Assembly (NCBI GenBank): GCA_938046495.1
Contig: CALIXG010000055.1
Coordinates: 1-11,094 of the forward strand
DNA: 11,094 nucleotides
Source of the DNA: an uncultured Candidatus Saccharibacteria bacterium
GTDB lineage: Bacteria; Patescibacteriota; Saccharimonadia; Saccharimonadales; Saccharimonadaceae
Direction of reading: 5' to 3'
Shown: piece after piece, positions 1-6,641 of the stretch
How the letters are laid out: each line of letters begins with the position of its first letter
How positions within the stretch are numbered: position 1 is the stretch's first letter
Made by a program: the position numbers and the translations under genes
The notes under the pieces: generated by a model
Seen by the model: only the letters and a program-made list of their open reading frames with translations
Databases searched by the model: none
What the model was told of the DNA's origin: nothing

Positions 1-106
1 GTTTAATAAAATCTTGTTCGGTTTTAGTGTTTGGTTTTGTTCGGATTTATGGATTTAACAGGGGTGTAATAATTACATATTTGTAAGTATCAAAAACTTT
101 TATTTC

Positions 107-135
107 AAAAAATACCCCAAAATTTGGAGTATTTT
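107..135. terminator. Intrinsic terminator after the LexA-like gene
   Basis: An inverted repeat with arms AATACCCC and GGAGTATT (one G-T wobble pair) surrounds a loop of about 7 bases. A-runs on the left give a U-tract when transcribed leftwards. It begins a few bases past the stop codon of the minus-strand LexA-like gene, so it most likely ends that transcript. The right flank has a shorter T-run, so it may also stop rightward transcription entering from outside the window. Confidence 0.7.
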
Positions 136-141
136 AGAAGT

Positions 142-480
142 TTAGAGATTTTCAGACTCAAGTTCTAGTCCAAGAATTTCGGCCGCTTGATGAAGGATTT
201 CCGATTCTTCGTCGGTAGCAAATTCGAGACGTTGCTTAAATAATTCCGTAGTTTCCGGAAAGGAGCGGTCGACAATCACTAGAGAACGCGCAGAGCCTTC
301 TTCACGCTTCAGAAAACCGAGAGCAACCAGATTATCAATATGTTCAGCGACGGAAGCGGGACTCTTCAATCCTAGGCCAGAGGCGATTTCGCGATAGGAT
401 GGTGAATGATCATGTTCGGCAATGAATTCAGCAAGAAAATCCATTAAACGCTTTTGTTTTTTAGTCAATTTGTAACGCAT
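142..480 (-). CDS. LexA-type winged-helix DNA-binding protein lacking the peptidase domain
   Basis: A 112-residue protein whose first ~70 residues match the LexA N-terminal DNA-binding domain: start LTKKQKRLMDFLAEFI, then a helix-turn-helix (about 26-55) containing SPSYREIASGLGLKSPASV, and a wing near 57-69. Full LexA is about 200 residues and carries an Ala-Gly cleavage site and a Ser/Lys S24 peptidase domain. Here only a ~40-residue acidic helical tail follows, rich in Glu, so RecA-stimulated self-cleavage is not possible as encoded. It probably acts as a transcription repressor or activator, perhaps autoregulating the shared promoter region with the divergent LCP gene; that is inference. 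No Shine-Dalgarno precedes the ATG. A TATAAT sits 10 bases upstream, so the leader would be only a few bases. The gene ends just before a terminator. Calling it lexA itself would overstate the evidence. Confidence 0.85.
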   Translation of the reverse strand: MRYKLTKKQKRLMDFLAEFIAEHDHSPSYREIASGLGLKSPASVAEHIDNLVALGFLKREEGSARSLVIVDRSFPETTELFKQRLEFATDEESEILHQAAEILGLELESENL

Positions 481-483
481 ATT

Positions 484-496
484 TGATATAATTATA
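484..496. promoter_or_regulatory. Overlapping divergent -10 elements
   Basis: The palindrome TATAATTATA (487-496) gives a -10 hexamer on each strand. On the plus strand TATAAT at 487-492 is preceded by TG at 484-485, an extended -10 that could drive the LCP gene with a leader near 90 bases. On the minus strand TATAAT at 491-496 lies 10 bases before the ATG of the LexA-like gene. No convincing -35 was seen for either. Overlap means the two polymerases would compete, and one bound repressor could control both genes. Confidence 0.5.
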
Positions 497-591
497 TATT
501 AGATGAGGATAAATAAAATTAGATTTTTACAGAGCATTTTGTTTATTGATTTATTTTTGGTAAATAAAAACTTAAGGATGGGAGGCAAATA

Positions 592-2352
592 ATGAAGAGC
601 GCTTATATTGATGGTTTAGCCCCGAGACGCAGTAAGGTGGTCTCCCAGAATTCTAAAAATACCACTGCAGTTTTTAAGAAAAATATGACGAATCCTTTAC
701 CGAGGAAACAATTACTTGATCCATTAGAAATTGAAAAAATCCAACGTGAAAAAAGTAGTCGAACAAAAATCGCTAGAGTTGAGACTATATTGAATGAACC
801 AGAAGTAGCAGCGGAAGATTTCTCTAAAACTGATAATTACGACGATTTTTTGGAGCCAATTTCAGCTTTTAATCTCGAAAAAGATCAGAAACAAGATGAA
901 TTTAGGTTGAACCGCAACGATAAACGTGGTTTTTTGAACGACGAAGATGAAATGGATATCGATTCGGAAGAAATCGACGAAGAGATTAATAAGAATAAAA
1001 AACCAAAAAAGAAACCGTTTATTTTTAGACATAAAAAACTTTGCTTCTTTTTAGTTTTCTTATTAGTGGTGTGTGGTGTTGGCTATTTTTACGGCAACCA
1101 AATTATTAGTAAAATCACCGGTGGCAAATCTAATCTATTCGATTTTGTTAGTACGATGGTGAGTGAAAAGTACACTCCACTTAAAGCGGATGCGAACGGC
1201 CAGACTAATATCGCAATTTTTGGTACCTCTGGATATGACATGAGTGGTAATGAAGGTCGTGGTGTGCATGACGGTGCGCAATTGACCGATTCCCTAATAG
1301 AAGTAACATTAAATCAAGAATCGAAAAATGCGAATATGATTAGCATTCCGCGTGACCTAAAGGTGGGCCGTGAAGCTTGCTACGCAGGTAAGATTAACGA
1401 AGTTTACACTTGTGCCAGTAATAATGGTAAAAACGAAGAAGCTGGTGCGCAAGCAGTGATGAATGTATTAGAAACCGTGACCGGACTAAAAAATCAATAT
1501 TATATTCATTTGAACTGGGGCTCACTAATTCAAATCGTCGATGCACTGGGTGGTATCGAAGTGACTTTCGATGAAGATATTACTGATTATGGTTGGACAA
1601 ATATCGTAATTAAGAAAAACACACCAACTACCTTGAACGGCGAAAAAGCCTTGGCCTTAGCGCGAGCTCGTCACGGGGTAGCGGGTGGAGACTTCGCACG
1701 CGGTGAAAATCAACAACGTATTTTAACCGCCGTGAAAGAAAAAATCGTGAAAAAAGGTATGGATATTCCAGCTATGATCGCCCTAGTAAATGCGTTAGGT
1801 GATAATATTCGCACTAATATTAAGGTCGATGAAATGAAGACTGGTGCACACTTACTTTCTCAGTTTAATTCAGAAAATATGAAGACTCTACCGCTAGCTA
1901 ATTTACCAGATGGTACGACCTACGTCACAAATGCCAGCTATCCAGTGCAAGGTATCAATATTTCCTACGTAATTCCAGCGGCTGGACTAAATAACTACAC
2001 AAAAATTCACCAGTATATCCAGAAAGCTATTACGGAAAACGTAGATAGTGTGGCGACAGCTAGACTCCTAGTCCTGAACGGCTCTGGTGAACGCGGCGCG
2101 GCCAGCGATGAAAAATTAGAACTGGAGAAAGTGGGCTTTAAAAATATTGAGACAGATAATGCGCCAACTTCAGATTATCAAGATATAACGATTTATCAAA
2201 TCGGTGAAAAACCAGTGGCAAAGAAGGGTTTGACAGATTACTATAAGATTGAAGTAAAAGATAAATCTGAGCTGCCACAGAGTGTTAAGAGCCATGGTTA
2301 TGACTTTGTGATTATCCGCGGTAAAGAAACCGCCAAGAAAACCACGAACTAA
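592..2352 (+). CDS. LytR-CpsA-Psr (LCP) family cell-wall glycopolymer ligase with LytR_C domain
   Basis: A 586-residue membrane protein. LCP enzymes transfer lipid-linked glycopolymers (teichoic acids, capsule, arabinogalactan) onto peptidoglycan outside the membrane. Residues 1-149 form a long charged, low-complexity cytoplasmic tail ending in a Lys-rich patch. A single membrane segment lies at about 150-168, giving N-in topology. The LCP catalytic domain runs from about 204 to 400: NIAIFGTSG (206-214), LTDSL with Asp233 (231-235), SIPRDL with Arg254/Asp255 (251-256), and the ALARARH...GDFARGENQQRI block (353-377), whose Arg residues bind the pyrophosphate lipid head. A LytR_C domain occupies about 490-577, opening ARLLVLNGSG. 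The Shine-Dalgarno GGAGG (581-585) sits 6 bases before the ATG and fixes this start. The cytoplasmic tail is unusually long for the family. The glycopolymer substrate cannot be told from sequence. Confidence 0.95.
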   Translation: MKSAYIDGLAPRRSKVVSQNSKNTTAVFKKNMTNPLPRKQLLDPLEIEKIQREKSSRTKIARVETILNEPEVAAEDFSKTDNYDDFLEPISAFNLEKDQKQDEFRLNRNDKRGFLNDEDEMDIDSEEIDEEINKNKKPKKKPFIFRHKKLCFFLVFLLVVCGVGYFYGNQIISKITGGKSNLFDFVSTMVSEKYTPLKADANGQTNIAIFGTSGYDMSGNEGRGVHDGAQLTDSLIEVTLNQESKNANMISIPRDLKVGREACYAGKINEVYTCASNNGKNEEAGAQAVMNVLETVTGLKNQYYIHLNWGSLIQIVDALGGIEVTFDEDITDYGWTNIVIKKNTPTTLNGEKALALARARHGVAGGDFARGENQQRILTAVKEKIVKKGMDIPAMIALVNALGDNIRTNIKVDEMKTGAHLLSQFNSENMKTLPLANLPDGTTYVTNASYPVQGINISYVIPAAGLNNYTKIHQYIQKAITENVDSVATARLLVLNGSGERGAASDEKLELEKVGFKNIETDNAPTSDYQDITIYQIGEKPVAKKGLTDYYKIEVKDKSELPQSVKSHGYDFVIIRGKETAKKTTN

Positions 2353-2395
2353 AATTTGCGATAATAAAAACGCGAAGCCCAAAAATAATATTACT

Positions 2396-2425
2396 AAAAA
2401 AGAGACCCTAAGCGGTCTCTTTTTT
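2396..2425. terminator. Bidirectional intrinsic terminator between LCP gene and jag
   Basis: A perfect 7-base stem AGAGACC/GGTCTCT (2401-2407, 2414-2420) with a 6-base loop, flanked by A5 on the left and T5 on the right, so the stem can extend and a U-tract forms on either strand. It lies 43 bases past the LCP stop codon and 47 bases past the end of jag. It can therefore terminate both convergent transcripts. Confidence 0.9.
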
Positions 2426-2472
2426 ATGAAACTTCTGCCGGAAAACGGTAGTTTTTAGAAGTTTAATCTATA

Positions 2473-2937
2473 TTAATCAAGATTCTTCTTCGAAATAATT
2501 AGATGACGCTCACGTCCTTCCCCTTCCGAGTGGGTATAAATATCAGAATAATCTTCGGCTAATTTATGGACCACGCGGCGATCAGCAGCGTTAAGTTCAA
2601 GCGTGATAGATTCCCCAGTCTGACGAACCTTATTAATCCAGCCTTCAGCCTTCTTTTCAATGCGTTCCATACGTTGGTGTTTATAATCAGCAATATCGAT
2701 ATTGACGCGAGTAATTTCGGCATTTTTCATAGTGAGCCCCATCGAAACAATGTGTTGTAAGGCGCGTAGATTACCAGCATTTTTACCAATTAAAAGTGAA
2801 TTTAAACTGGTACTAGGGACACTTAATTGAATAACTTGGTCATCAATAGTCGACCAGACAGCAACGTTAATTCCGAAGAAAGATAGTAAATCTTCGAGAT
2901 ATTTTGTAGCAAAGCGAACCGATTCATCACGATTCAT
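2473..2937 (-). CDS. khpB: RNA-binding protein Jag/KhpB (KH and R3H domains)
   Basis: A 154-residue cytoplasmic RNA-binding protein (Jag, SpoIIIJ-associated, also EloR/KhpB). The KH domain includes GKNAGNLRAL at 51-60, close to the usual GKxGxxL loop. A Lys/Arg-rich linker spans about 85-105. The R3H domain covers about 108-150 with the defining Arg120-x3-His124 and the typical THSEGEG stretch at 135-141. In Firmicutes KhpB pairs with KhpA to bind RNAs and affects cell elongation and division. The N-terminal Jag_N domain found in Firmicutes homologues is absent, so this is the short form. The gene follows yidC after 14 bases. Its Shine-Dalgarno (AAGGAG, complement of 2943-2948) lies 5 bases before the ATG and partly in the intergenic gap, with a second AGGAG overlapping the yidC stop. 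This suggests co-transcription and translational coupling with yidC. Confidence 0.93.
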   Translation of the reverse strand: MNRDESVRFATKYLEDLLSFFGINVAVWSTIDDQVIQLSVPSTSLNSLLIGKNAGNLRALQHIVSMGLTMKNAEITRVNIDIADYKHQRMERIEKKAEGWINKVRQTGESITLELNAADRRVVHKLAEDYSDIYTHSEGEGRERHLIISKKNLD

Positions 2938-2951
2938 AAAAACTCCTTCTC

Positions 2952-3986
2952 CTAGCTTTTTGAATCTAGGGATGAGTTTTGGTGTTTCTGTTTATTTTGA
3001 GGTTTTGAATCACGAGCCTTAATACGAGTAATTTTAGTACCGGTTTTCTTATTTTCAATAATTTCGGCTTCTTGTAATTTCTTATTGGCAGATTTTAGTT
3101 CACGAAGGATTGCACGGTCAGTATTGTTATCCATTTCGTCATCGACATGGGCGAAAACGATTTTTTGTTGAATCACCGAGATGAGATTAGATAGGAAATA
3201 ATAGAGGACGAGAGCGCCCGGGAGATTCATGGTAAAGAATAGCATCATTAAAGGCATCATGAAACTCATTTGCTTAGAAACCATATCATTAATATCAGCC
3301 TGATTTGGATCCTTGCCAGCCTTGGCATCTTCCATCATTTTTTTCCAGGTACTCTGCTTTTTCTTACCGGAGCGAGCAATTTGCATATTGGCCATGTAAT
3401 AACTAGTCACAGCGACTAATAGAACTAACGCCATTACGAAAAGACCACTCTTAGTCTTCAGGTCGGCACGAGTAGAAAGATCGATAGTACCGAAGAGTTG
3501 AGGTTTAAAATCATAAGATTTTTCCCCAGTATTTTCAAGGAATGATTTTTGAAGTTTAATCACCTCATCAATACGTTCTAGTTTAGCAACTACTGGATAA
3601 GCACGTTTTTCAACATTATCGGAAGTGGAAGGTAGAACCATCACACGAACCGCGAAAAATAGCGCAAAGAAAATCGGTAATTGAATCAGAAGTGACCAAA
3701 TCGAAGCCATCGGTTTAATATTGTGCTTCTTATAAAGATTCATCATCTCGAGAGATTCGAGTTGCTTATTGCCATTGGCACGCTTACGAATTTCAACTAG
3801 TTCTGGTTGAATTTTTTTCATCAATTTGGCTTGATGATATTGCTTTTTGACTAGTGGCCAGGTAGTAAGTTTAATCACTACAGTGAAGATAATCACAGCG
3901 AGACCAAAATCGCCAATGTAGTTATAGACTACAAAAAGAATATTAATAATAGGATTAACAATTAAAAAATCAATTAACTCAAACAT
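2952..3986 (-). CDS. yidC: Membrane protein insertase YidC/Oxa1 family
   Basis: A 344-residue polytopic protein that inserts proteins into the cytoplasmic membrane, alone or with SecYEG. Membrane segments are seen at about 28-46, 95-115, 181-200, 240-255 and 257-275, the five-segment Gram-positive/Oxa1 type. There is no lipoprotein or cleavable signal. The positively charged groove residue, Arg in most YidC proteins, aligns with Lys39 in VVIKLTTWPL. The cytoplasmic hairpin C1 (about 47-90) is strongly basic. A charged segment at about 121-180 separates the second and third membrane spans. The C-terminal ~65 residues form a basic, Gln/Asn/Ser-rich tail that could contact ribosomes. The gene lies 27 bases after rnpA and is followed by jag, the usual order. 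There is no Shine-Dalgarno; an extended -10 (TGATATAAT) ends 7 bases before the ATG. Confidence 0.96.
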   Translation of the reverse strand: MFELIDFLIVNPIINILFVVYNYIGDFGLAVIIFTVVIKLTTWPLVKKQYHQAKLMKKIQPELVEIRKRANGNKQLESLEMMNLYKKHNIKPMASIWSLLIQLPIFFALFFAVRVMVLPSTSDNVEKRAYPVVAKLERIDEVIKLQKSFLENTGEKSYDFKPQLFGTIDLSTRADLKTKSGLFVMALVLLVAVTSYYMANMQIARSGKKKQSTWKKMMEDAKAGKDPNQADINDMVSKQMSFMMPLMMLFFTMNLPGALVLYYFLSNLISVIQQKIVFAHVDDEMDNNTDRAILRELKSANKKLQEAEIIENKKTGTKITRIKARDSKPQNKQKHQNSSLDSKS

Positions 3987-3993
3987 TTGATTA

Positions 3994-4002
3994 ATTATAT
4001 CA
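3994..4002 (-). promoter_or_regulatory. Extended -10 promoter of yidC, leaderless geometry
   Basis: On the minus strand, TGATATAAT lies 7 bases upstream of the yidC ATG. It has a perfect TATAAT hexamer plus the TG extension. Transcription would start at or within a base or two of the start codon, so the mRNA would have almost no leader; this fits the missing Shine-Dalgarno. No clear -35 was identified. Confidence 0.55.
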
Positions 4003-4013
4003 TGAAAGATATT

Positions 4014-4361
4014 TTATTTCTTAGCAATCTTGGCCTGTTCGGCAAGCTTCAAGACTAATTTCTCAATTTCAGTAAAATCCATGGTTTTAAGATCTTTAGA
4101 AAAAACAATAAAGATATAATCATTCGATTCTGGGATTTCGGTAAGATTTAAACGGATCGCCTCATAAACACGGCGACGCACACGGTTGCGACCGACGGCA
4201 GATTTGATAACTTTTTTTGAGATAACGACAGCAAAACGTTGTTTTCCACGTTGATTCGGTGCAAAAACCAGGGAAAATTTCGGCGTGCGAATAGTCTTTC
4301 CCTTTTGATAAGTATATTTAACGCCACCTCTGGAATGAAAACGATATTTACTGGCTAACAT
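4014..4361 (-). CDS. rnpA: Ribonuclease P protein component
   Basis: A 115-residue basic protein, the protein subunit of RNase P, which helps the catalytic RNA remove 5' leaders from precursor tRNAs. The family signature AVGRNRVRRRVYEAIR is at 55-70, containing the RNR block that contacts RNA. The N-terminal part has KYRFHSRGGVKYTYQKGK (5-22), matching the leader-binding face, and FAVVISKKV (43-51) is the central strand before the signature. Length is normal for the family. The start lies only 4 bases beyond the stop of the upstream ABC gene, with no Shine-Dalgarno. Expression could come from read-through of the ABC transcript or from an extended -10 that overlaps the ABC stop codon. In most bacteria rnpA directly follows rpmH; here the ABC exporter separates them. 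Confidence 0.96.
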   Translation of the reverse strand: MLASKYRFHSRGGVKYTYQKGKTIRTPKFSLVFAPNQRGKQRFAVVISKKVIKSAVGRNRVRRRVYEAIRLNLTEIPESNDYIFIVFSKDLKTMDFTEIEKLVLKLAEQAKIAKK

Positions 4362-4365
4362 TACT

Positions 4366-6171
4366 TTATTTTATCATAGAATTAGAGATGGAATCGAGCG
4401 GAATAATATCGGAAGAGCGATCACTTTTTTCGAATTCTTTCTCATCATCAGAATTTTCCACAAAAGTAGCAGTGCGAAGCGTACGATAGAGAGCGGATTT
4501 GGAAAGCACATCTTTATTTTTACCTTTAGAAATAATCTTCCCTTCCTTTAGAACAATCACTTGATCTGCAATTTTCATCATTTCTGGACGATGCGTAACG
4601 ATAATAATTGTATGATCTTGCTTGAGGTCCTCAAGAATTTCCACGATCTCTTTAATGGTTTCAGGATCAGCGTGAGAAGTCACTTCATCAAAAATTAAAA
4701 TTTCGGCATTAGTTAAAATAGCGCGAGCAATGGCAAGTTTTTGAAGATCACCATCGGTTAAAACCTTGGATTCTAAATCAATTTTAGTATTAAATTGATT
4801 CTTAAGACTAGTGATTTTTTGATAAATCCGCGCACGCTTCAGAGCCTTATTTTGCTCTTTAATATTGGGATTGATAATATTGAGATTTTCTCGAATTGAG
4901 GCAGAAAAAACAAAAGGATTTTGAAAAACACCGGAGACGTTTGAGGCATAGACTTTTTTCGAATAATGATAAATCGATTCATTATCAATGAGAATTTTAC
5001 CGGAATTTACAGCGTAGAGACGATAAAGCAAATTAATAATTGTAGTTTTACCAGAGCCTGGACGGCCAACGATGGTGGTAATTTCGTTAGGGCGAGCGCG
5101 GAAAGAAACATTATCAAGAATTTTCTTATTTTTTAATTTGAAGGTAACATGATCAAAAACCACTTCCCCGTCAATGTAGTCGTTATCAAGGTCACCATAA
5201 TCGATTTGATTATCACTCTTAAATTTCAAAATATTATCAATACGCTTGATGCGAATACTGTAATTACTTAAGTTTAGAAGCTCTTCAAGCACACTATCGG
5301 TATTTCGGATGACCATTTCATAATAACCAACGAGAAGCACGAGTTTATCGATGGTTAGTTGATTATTAAAAACTAGGTAGCCAAGAAAAACATAAATGGA
5401 AATTTTACCAATCTGAGTAATCAGCGGAATCTTACAGTAACGAGTACTGAGAATTTTATAGCGCTTGGAATTTTGAATATCAAAAACTTCGTTATTAGAA
5501 ACAATTTTAGAAGTCAGACTCGGCATGAGACTGAGACTGGTGATTTGCTTTAAATTATTAAGAATTTGAAAAAGCAGATCCCAGTTTTTATCCTGACTTT
5601 TACGAATACCATCGAAGCGCACGGCGGCAGCTTTAGAATTTTGATTCATTAAGTAGATATAGATGGCGTCAACAACGAGAGCAATGAGACCGAGAAAAAT
5701 ATTATTGGCACTAAAAATCAGGAAGATCAAAATGAGTTGAAAAAAACTAGTCAAAGCATAAACACCGGAGCGTACGGTGCTATACATATAACTCACATCC
5801 TCAGTGAAAGTATCAGTGATGCGACCTTTGGAAATCGATTCGAGGATTAAGGGATTTTTCGCGATATGGTTAAACAGAAGGTGCTGAGTAGTGGAATAAT
5901 AATAGCGAACTAACCCAGTTTCTAGATAATAACTCCAAGAATTGACCGAATAATACAGAATAGTGAAGAGAATAAATAAGATCACATAGAACCAGATCGC
6001 ATTAAAATTCGAAGCTCTAGTGACTACGGAAATAATCCCGGCAGTGGCAATCGGTGGAAGAAGTTTAATAATATTACTAATGGTGTAACTAATAATTAGC
6101 TGAAAAACTTGCAGACGCTTACCAGGGGCGATCCGCATCACGGTTTTAAAAACATTAATATAAGTTTTCAC
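4366..6171 (-). CDS. ABC exporter half-transporter with divergent nucleotide-binding motifs
   Basis: A 601-residue fused permease-ATPase, which would work as a dimer in the membrane; the substrate is unknown. About six hydrophobic segments fill residues 23-290. The ATPase domain (about 335-560) has Walker A GRPGSGKTT (369-377, Lys375), Q-loop Gln417 in VFQNP, Walker B ILIFDE (491-496) with catalytic Glu496, and H-loop His527. The signature is LTDGD (471-475) instead of LSGGQ, the D-loop is SHAD instead of SALD, and the usual A-loop Tyr is missing (FKLKNKK). Catalytic Glu and His remain, so it may still hydrolyse ATP. I chose GTG at 6171. An in-frame GTG at 6222 lies inside the stem of the rpmH terminator and upstream of the promoter. 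ATG at 6138 is a further alternative. The acidic tail after the ATPase has no recognised domain. Its position between rpmH and rnpA is unusual. Confidence 0.9.
   Translation of the reverse strand: MKTYINVFKTVMRIAPGKRLQVFQLIISYTISNIIKLLPPIATAGIISVVTRASNFNAIWFYVILFILFTILYYSVNSWSYYLETGLVRYYYSTTQHLLFNHIAKNPLILESISKGRITDTFTEDVSYMYSTVRSGVYALTSFFQLILIFLIFSANNIFLGLIALVVDAIYIYLMNQNSKAAAVRFDGIRKSQDKNWDLLFQILNNLKQITSLSLMPSLTSKIVSNNEVFDIQNSKRYKILSTRYCKIPLITQIGKISIYVFLGYLVFNNQLTIDKLVLLVGYYEMVIRNTDSVLEELLNLSNYSIRIKRIDNILKFKSDNQIDYGDLDNDYIDGEVVFDHVTFKLKNKKILDNVSFRARPNEITTIVGRPGSGKTTIINLLYRLYAVNSGKILIDNESIYHYSKKVYASNVSGVFQNPFVFSASIRENLNIINPNIKEQNKALKRARIYQKITSLKNQFNTKIDLESKVLTDGDLQKLAIARAILTNAEILIFDEVTSHADPETIKEIVEILEDLKQDHTIIIVTHRPEMMKIADQVIVLKEGKIISKGKNKDVLSKSALYRTLRTATFVENSDDEKEFEKSDRSSDIIPLDSISNSMIK
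4368..4376 (-). promoter_or_regulatory. Possible extended -10 for rnpA
   Basis: TGATAAAAT on the minus strand lies 6 bases upstream of the rnpA ATG, the same geometry as at yidC and the ABC gene. It overlaps the last codons and the stop of the ABC gene, so the sequence is constrained by coding and could be coincidental. The hexamer has one mismatch from TATAAT. Confidence 0.3.
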
Positions 6172-6178
6172 TAAAATA

Positions 6179-6209
6179 ATTATAGCATAAGAGGTTTTTG
6201 TGATTTCAA
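6179..6209 (-). promoter_or_regulatory. Promoter of the ABC exporter gene
   Basis: On the minus strand, TGCTATAAT is a perfect extended -10 (hexamer at 6179-6184) ending 7 bases before the GTG at 6171. A TTGAAA at 6204-6209 is a possible -35, though the spacing of 19 bases is long. It lies directly after the rpmH terminator, so the exporter is separately transcribed and probably leaderless. Confidence 0.6.
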
Positions 6210-6211
6210 AT

Positions 6212-6236
6212 AAAAAAAACACCAGGCTAGCTGGTG
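6212..6236 (-). terminator. Intrinsic terminator of rpmH
   Basis: Read leftwards, the stem CACCAG/CTGGTG encloses a 5-base loop and is followed by eight U residues. It begins 6 bases past the rpmH stop codon. It isolates rpmH from the downstream ABC exporter and rnpA, so the usual rpmH-rnpA co-transcription is broken or reduced here. Confidence 0.88.
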
Positions 6237-6242
6237 AATTTT

Positions 6243-6380
6243 TTAGTAAGTTAAACGAGCGCGGCCTTTAATGCGACGACGCTTGAGTACCTTTTGACCG
6301 TTTTTGGTCGCGTTACGCTTCATGAAACCATGTTCTTGCTTGCGTTGGCGCTTGTGTGGTTGATATGTACGCTTTGGCAT
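6243..6380 (-). CDS. rpmH: 50S ribosomal protein L34
   Basis: A 45-residue, very basic protein of the large ribosomal subunit. It begins [19 protein letters not shown] and contains [20 protein letters not shown] (24-43), matching L34 along its whole length. Family length is 44-47 residues. The Shine-Dalgarno AAGGA (complement of 6387-6391) lies 6 bases before the ATG. A clear promoter lies upstream, and a strong terminator follows the stop, so it forms a one-gene transcript. Its place next to dnaA, pointing the other way, is conserved in many bacteria and marks the origin region. Confidence 0.97.
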   Translation of the reverse strand: MPKRTYQPHKRQRKQEHGFMKRNATKNGQKVLKRRRIKGRARLTY

Positions 6381-6406
6381 TATTTTTCCTTAAAACTAAT
6401 AAAACT

Positions 6407-6435
6407 ATATTACAGAGTTTTATCTGATTTGTAAA
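6407..6435 (-). promoter_or_regulatory. Sigma-70-type promoter of rpmH
   Basis: On the minus strand TTTACA (6430-6435) and TAATAT (6407-6412) are separated by exactly 17 bases. Transcription would begin about 20 bases before the rpmH start, leaving room for its Shine-Dalgarno. This is the only promoter in the window with both hexamers at ideal spacing. Confidence 0.7.
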
Positions 6436-6456
6436 CTTTGTATAATTATACCTTAG

Positions 6457-6583
6457 TTTTCCACTTTTTTCAATAAGTTTTCCACATGGGTATATCTAAT
6501 AGTCGAAAATTGTGGAAAACTCCTTCCCTGTTAATTTTTATATAGCTATATAATAAAAAATATTTTTTTAAACCTGTGGAAAA
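6457..6583. promoter_or_regulatory. DnaA-box cluster upstream of dnaA
   Basis: The rpmH-dnaA gap holds TTTTCCACT (6457-6465), TTTTCCACA (6478-6486), and two reverse copies TGTGGAAAA (6511-6519 and 6575-6583). The canonical box is TTATCCACA; these differ at the third base in a uniform way. An AT-only tract at about 6530-6570 with the palindrome TATAGCTATA lies between the last two boxes. The box at 6575-6583 lies where the -35 of the dnaA promoter should be, so DnaA could repress its own gene. This may be one half of a bipartite origin, as known in Bacillus subtilis. Confidence 0.75.
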
Positions 6584-6594
6584 GTCTGAAGGTC

Positions 6595-6603
6595 TGTTAT
6601 AAT
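6595..6603 (+). promoter_or_regulatory. Extended -10 promoter of dnaA
   Basis: TGTTATAAT (hexamer 6598-6603) is a perfect extended -10. Initiation near 6610 would leave a leader of about 30 bases containing the GGAGG ribosome site at 6629-6633. No good -35 hexamer is present; that position is occupied by a DnaA-box-like 9-mer. Confidence 0.6.
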
Positions 6604-6641
6604 TGAGATAATCAAGGTTAGTTAATGTGGAGGTAGCGTCG

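Noticed and set aside
2..86. Short open plus-strand frames running in from the left edge (stops at 56-58 and 84-86)
   Set aside because: Each shows 18-27 residues of no recognisable family, too little to claim the end of a gene.
6172..6222. GTG at 6222 as the start of the ABC exporter
   Set aside because: That codon lies inside the 3' arm of the rpmH terminator stem and upstream of the likely promoter, with no ribosome site. GTG at 6171 fits better.
6627..6641. GTG at 6627 as the start of dnaA
   Set aside because: Only a weak AAGG precedes it, while GGAGG at 6629-6633 is ideally placed for GTG 6642. The difference is five residues and it remains possible.
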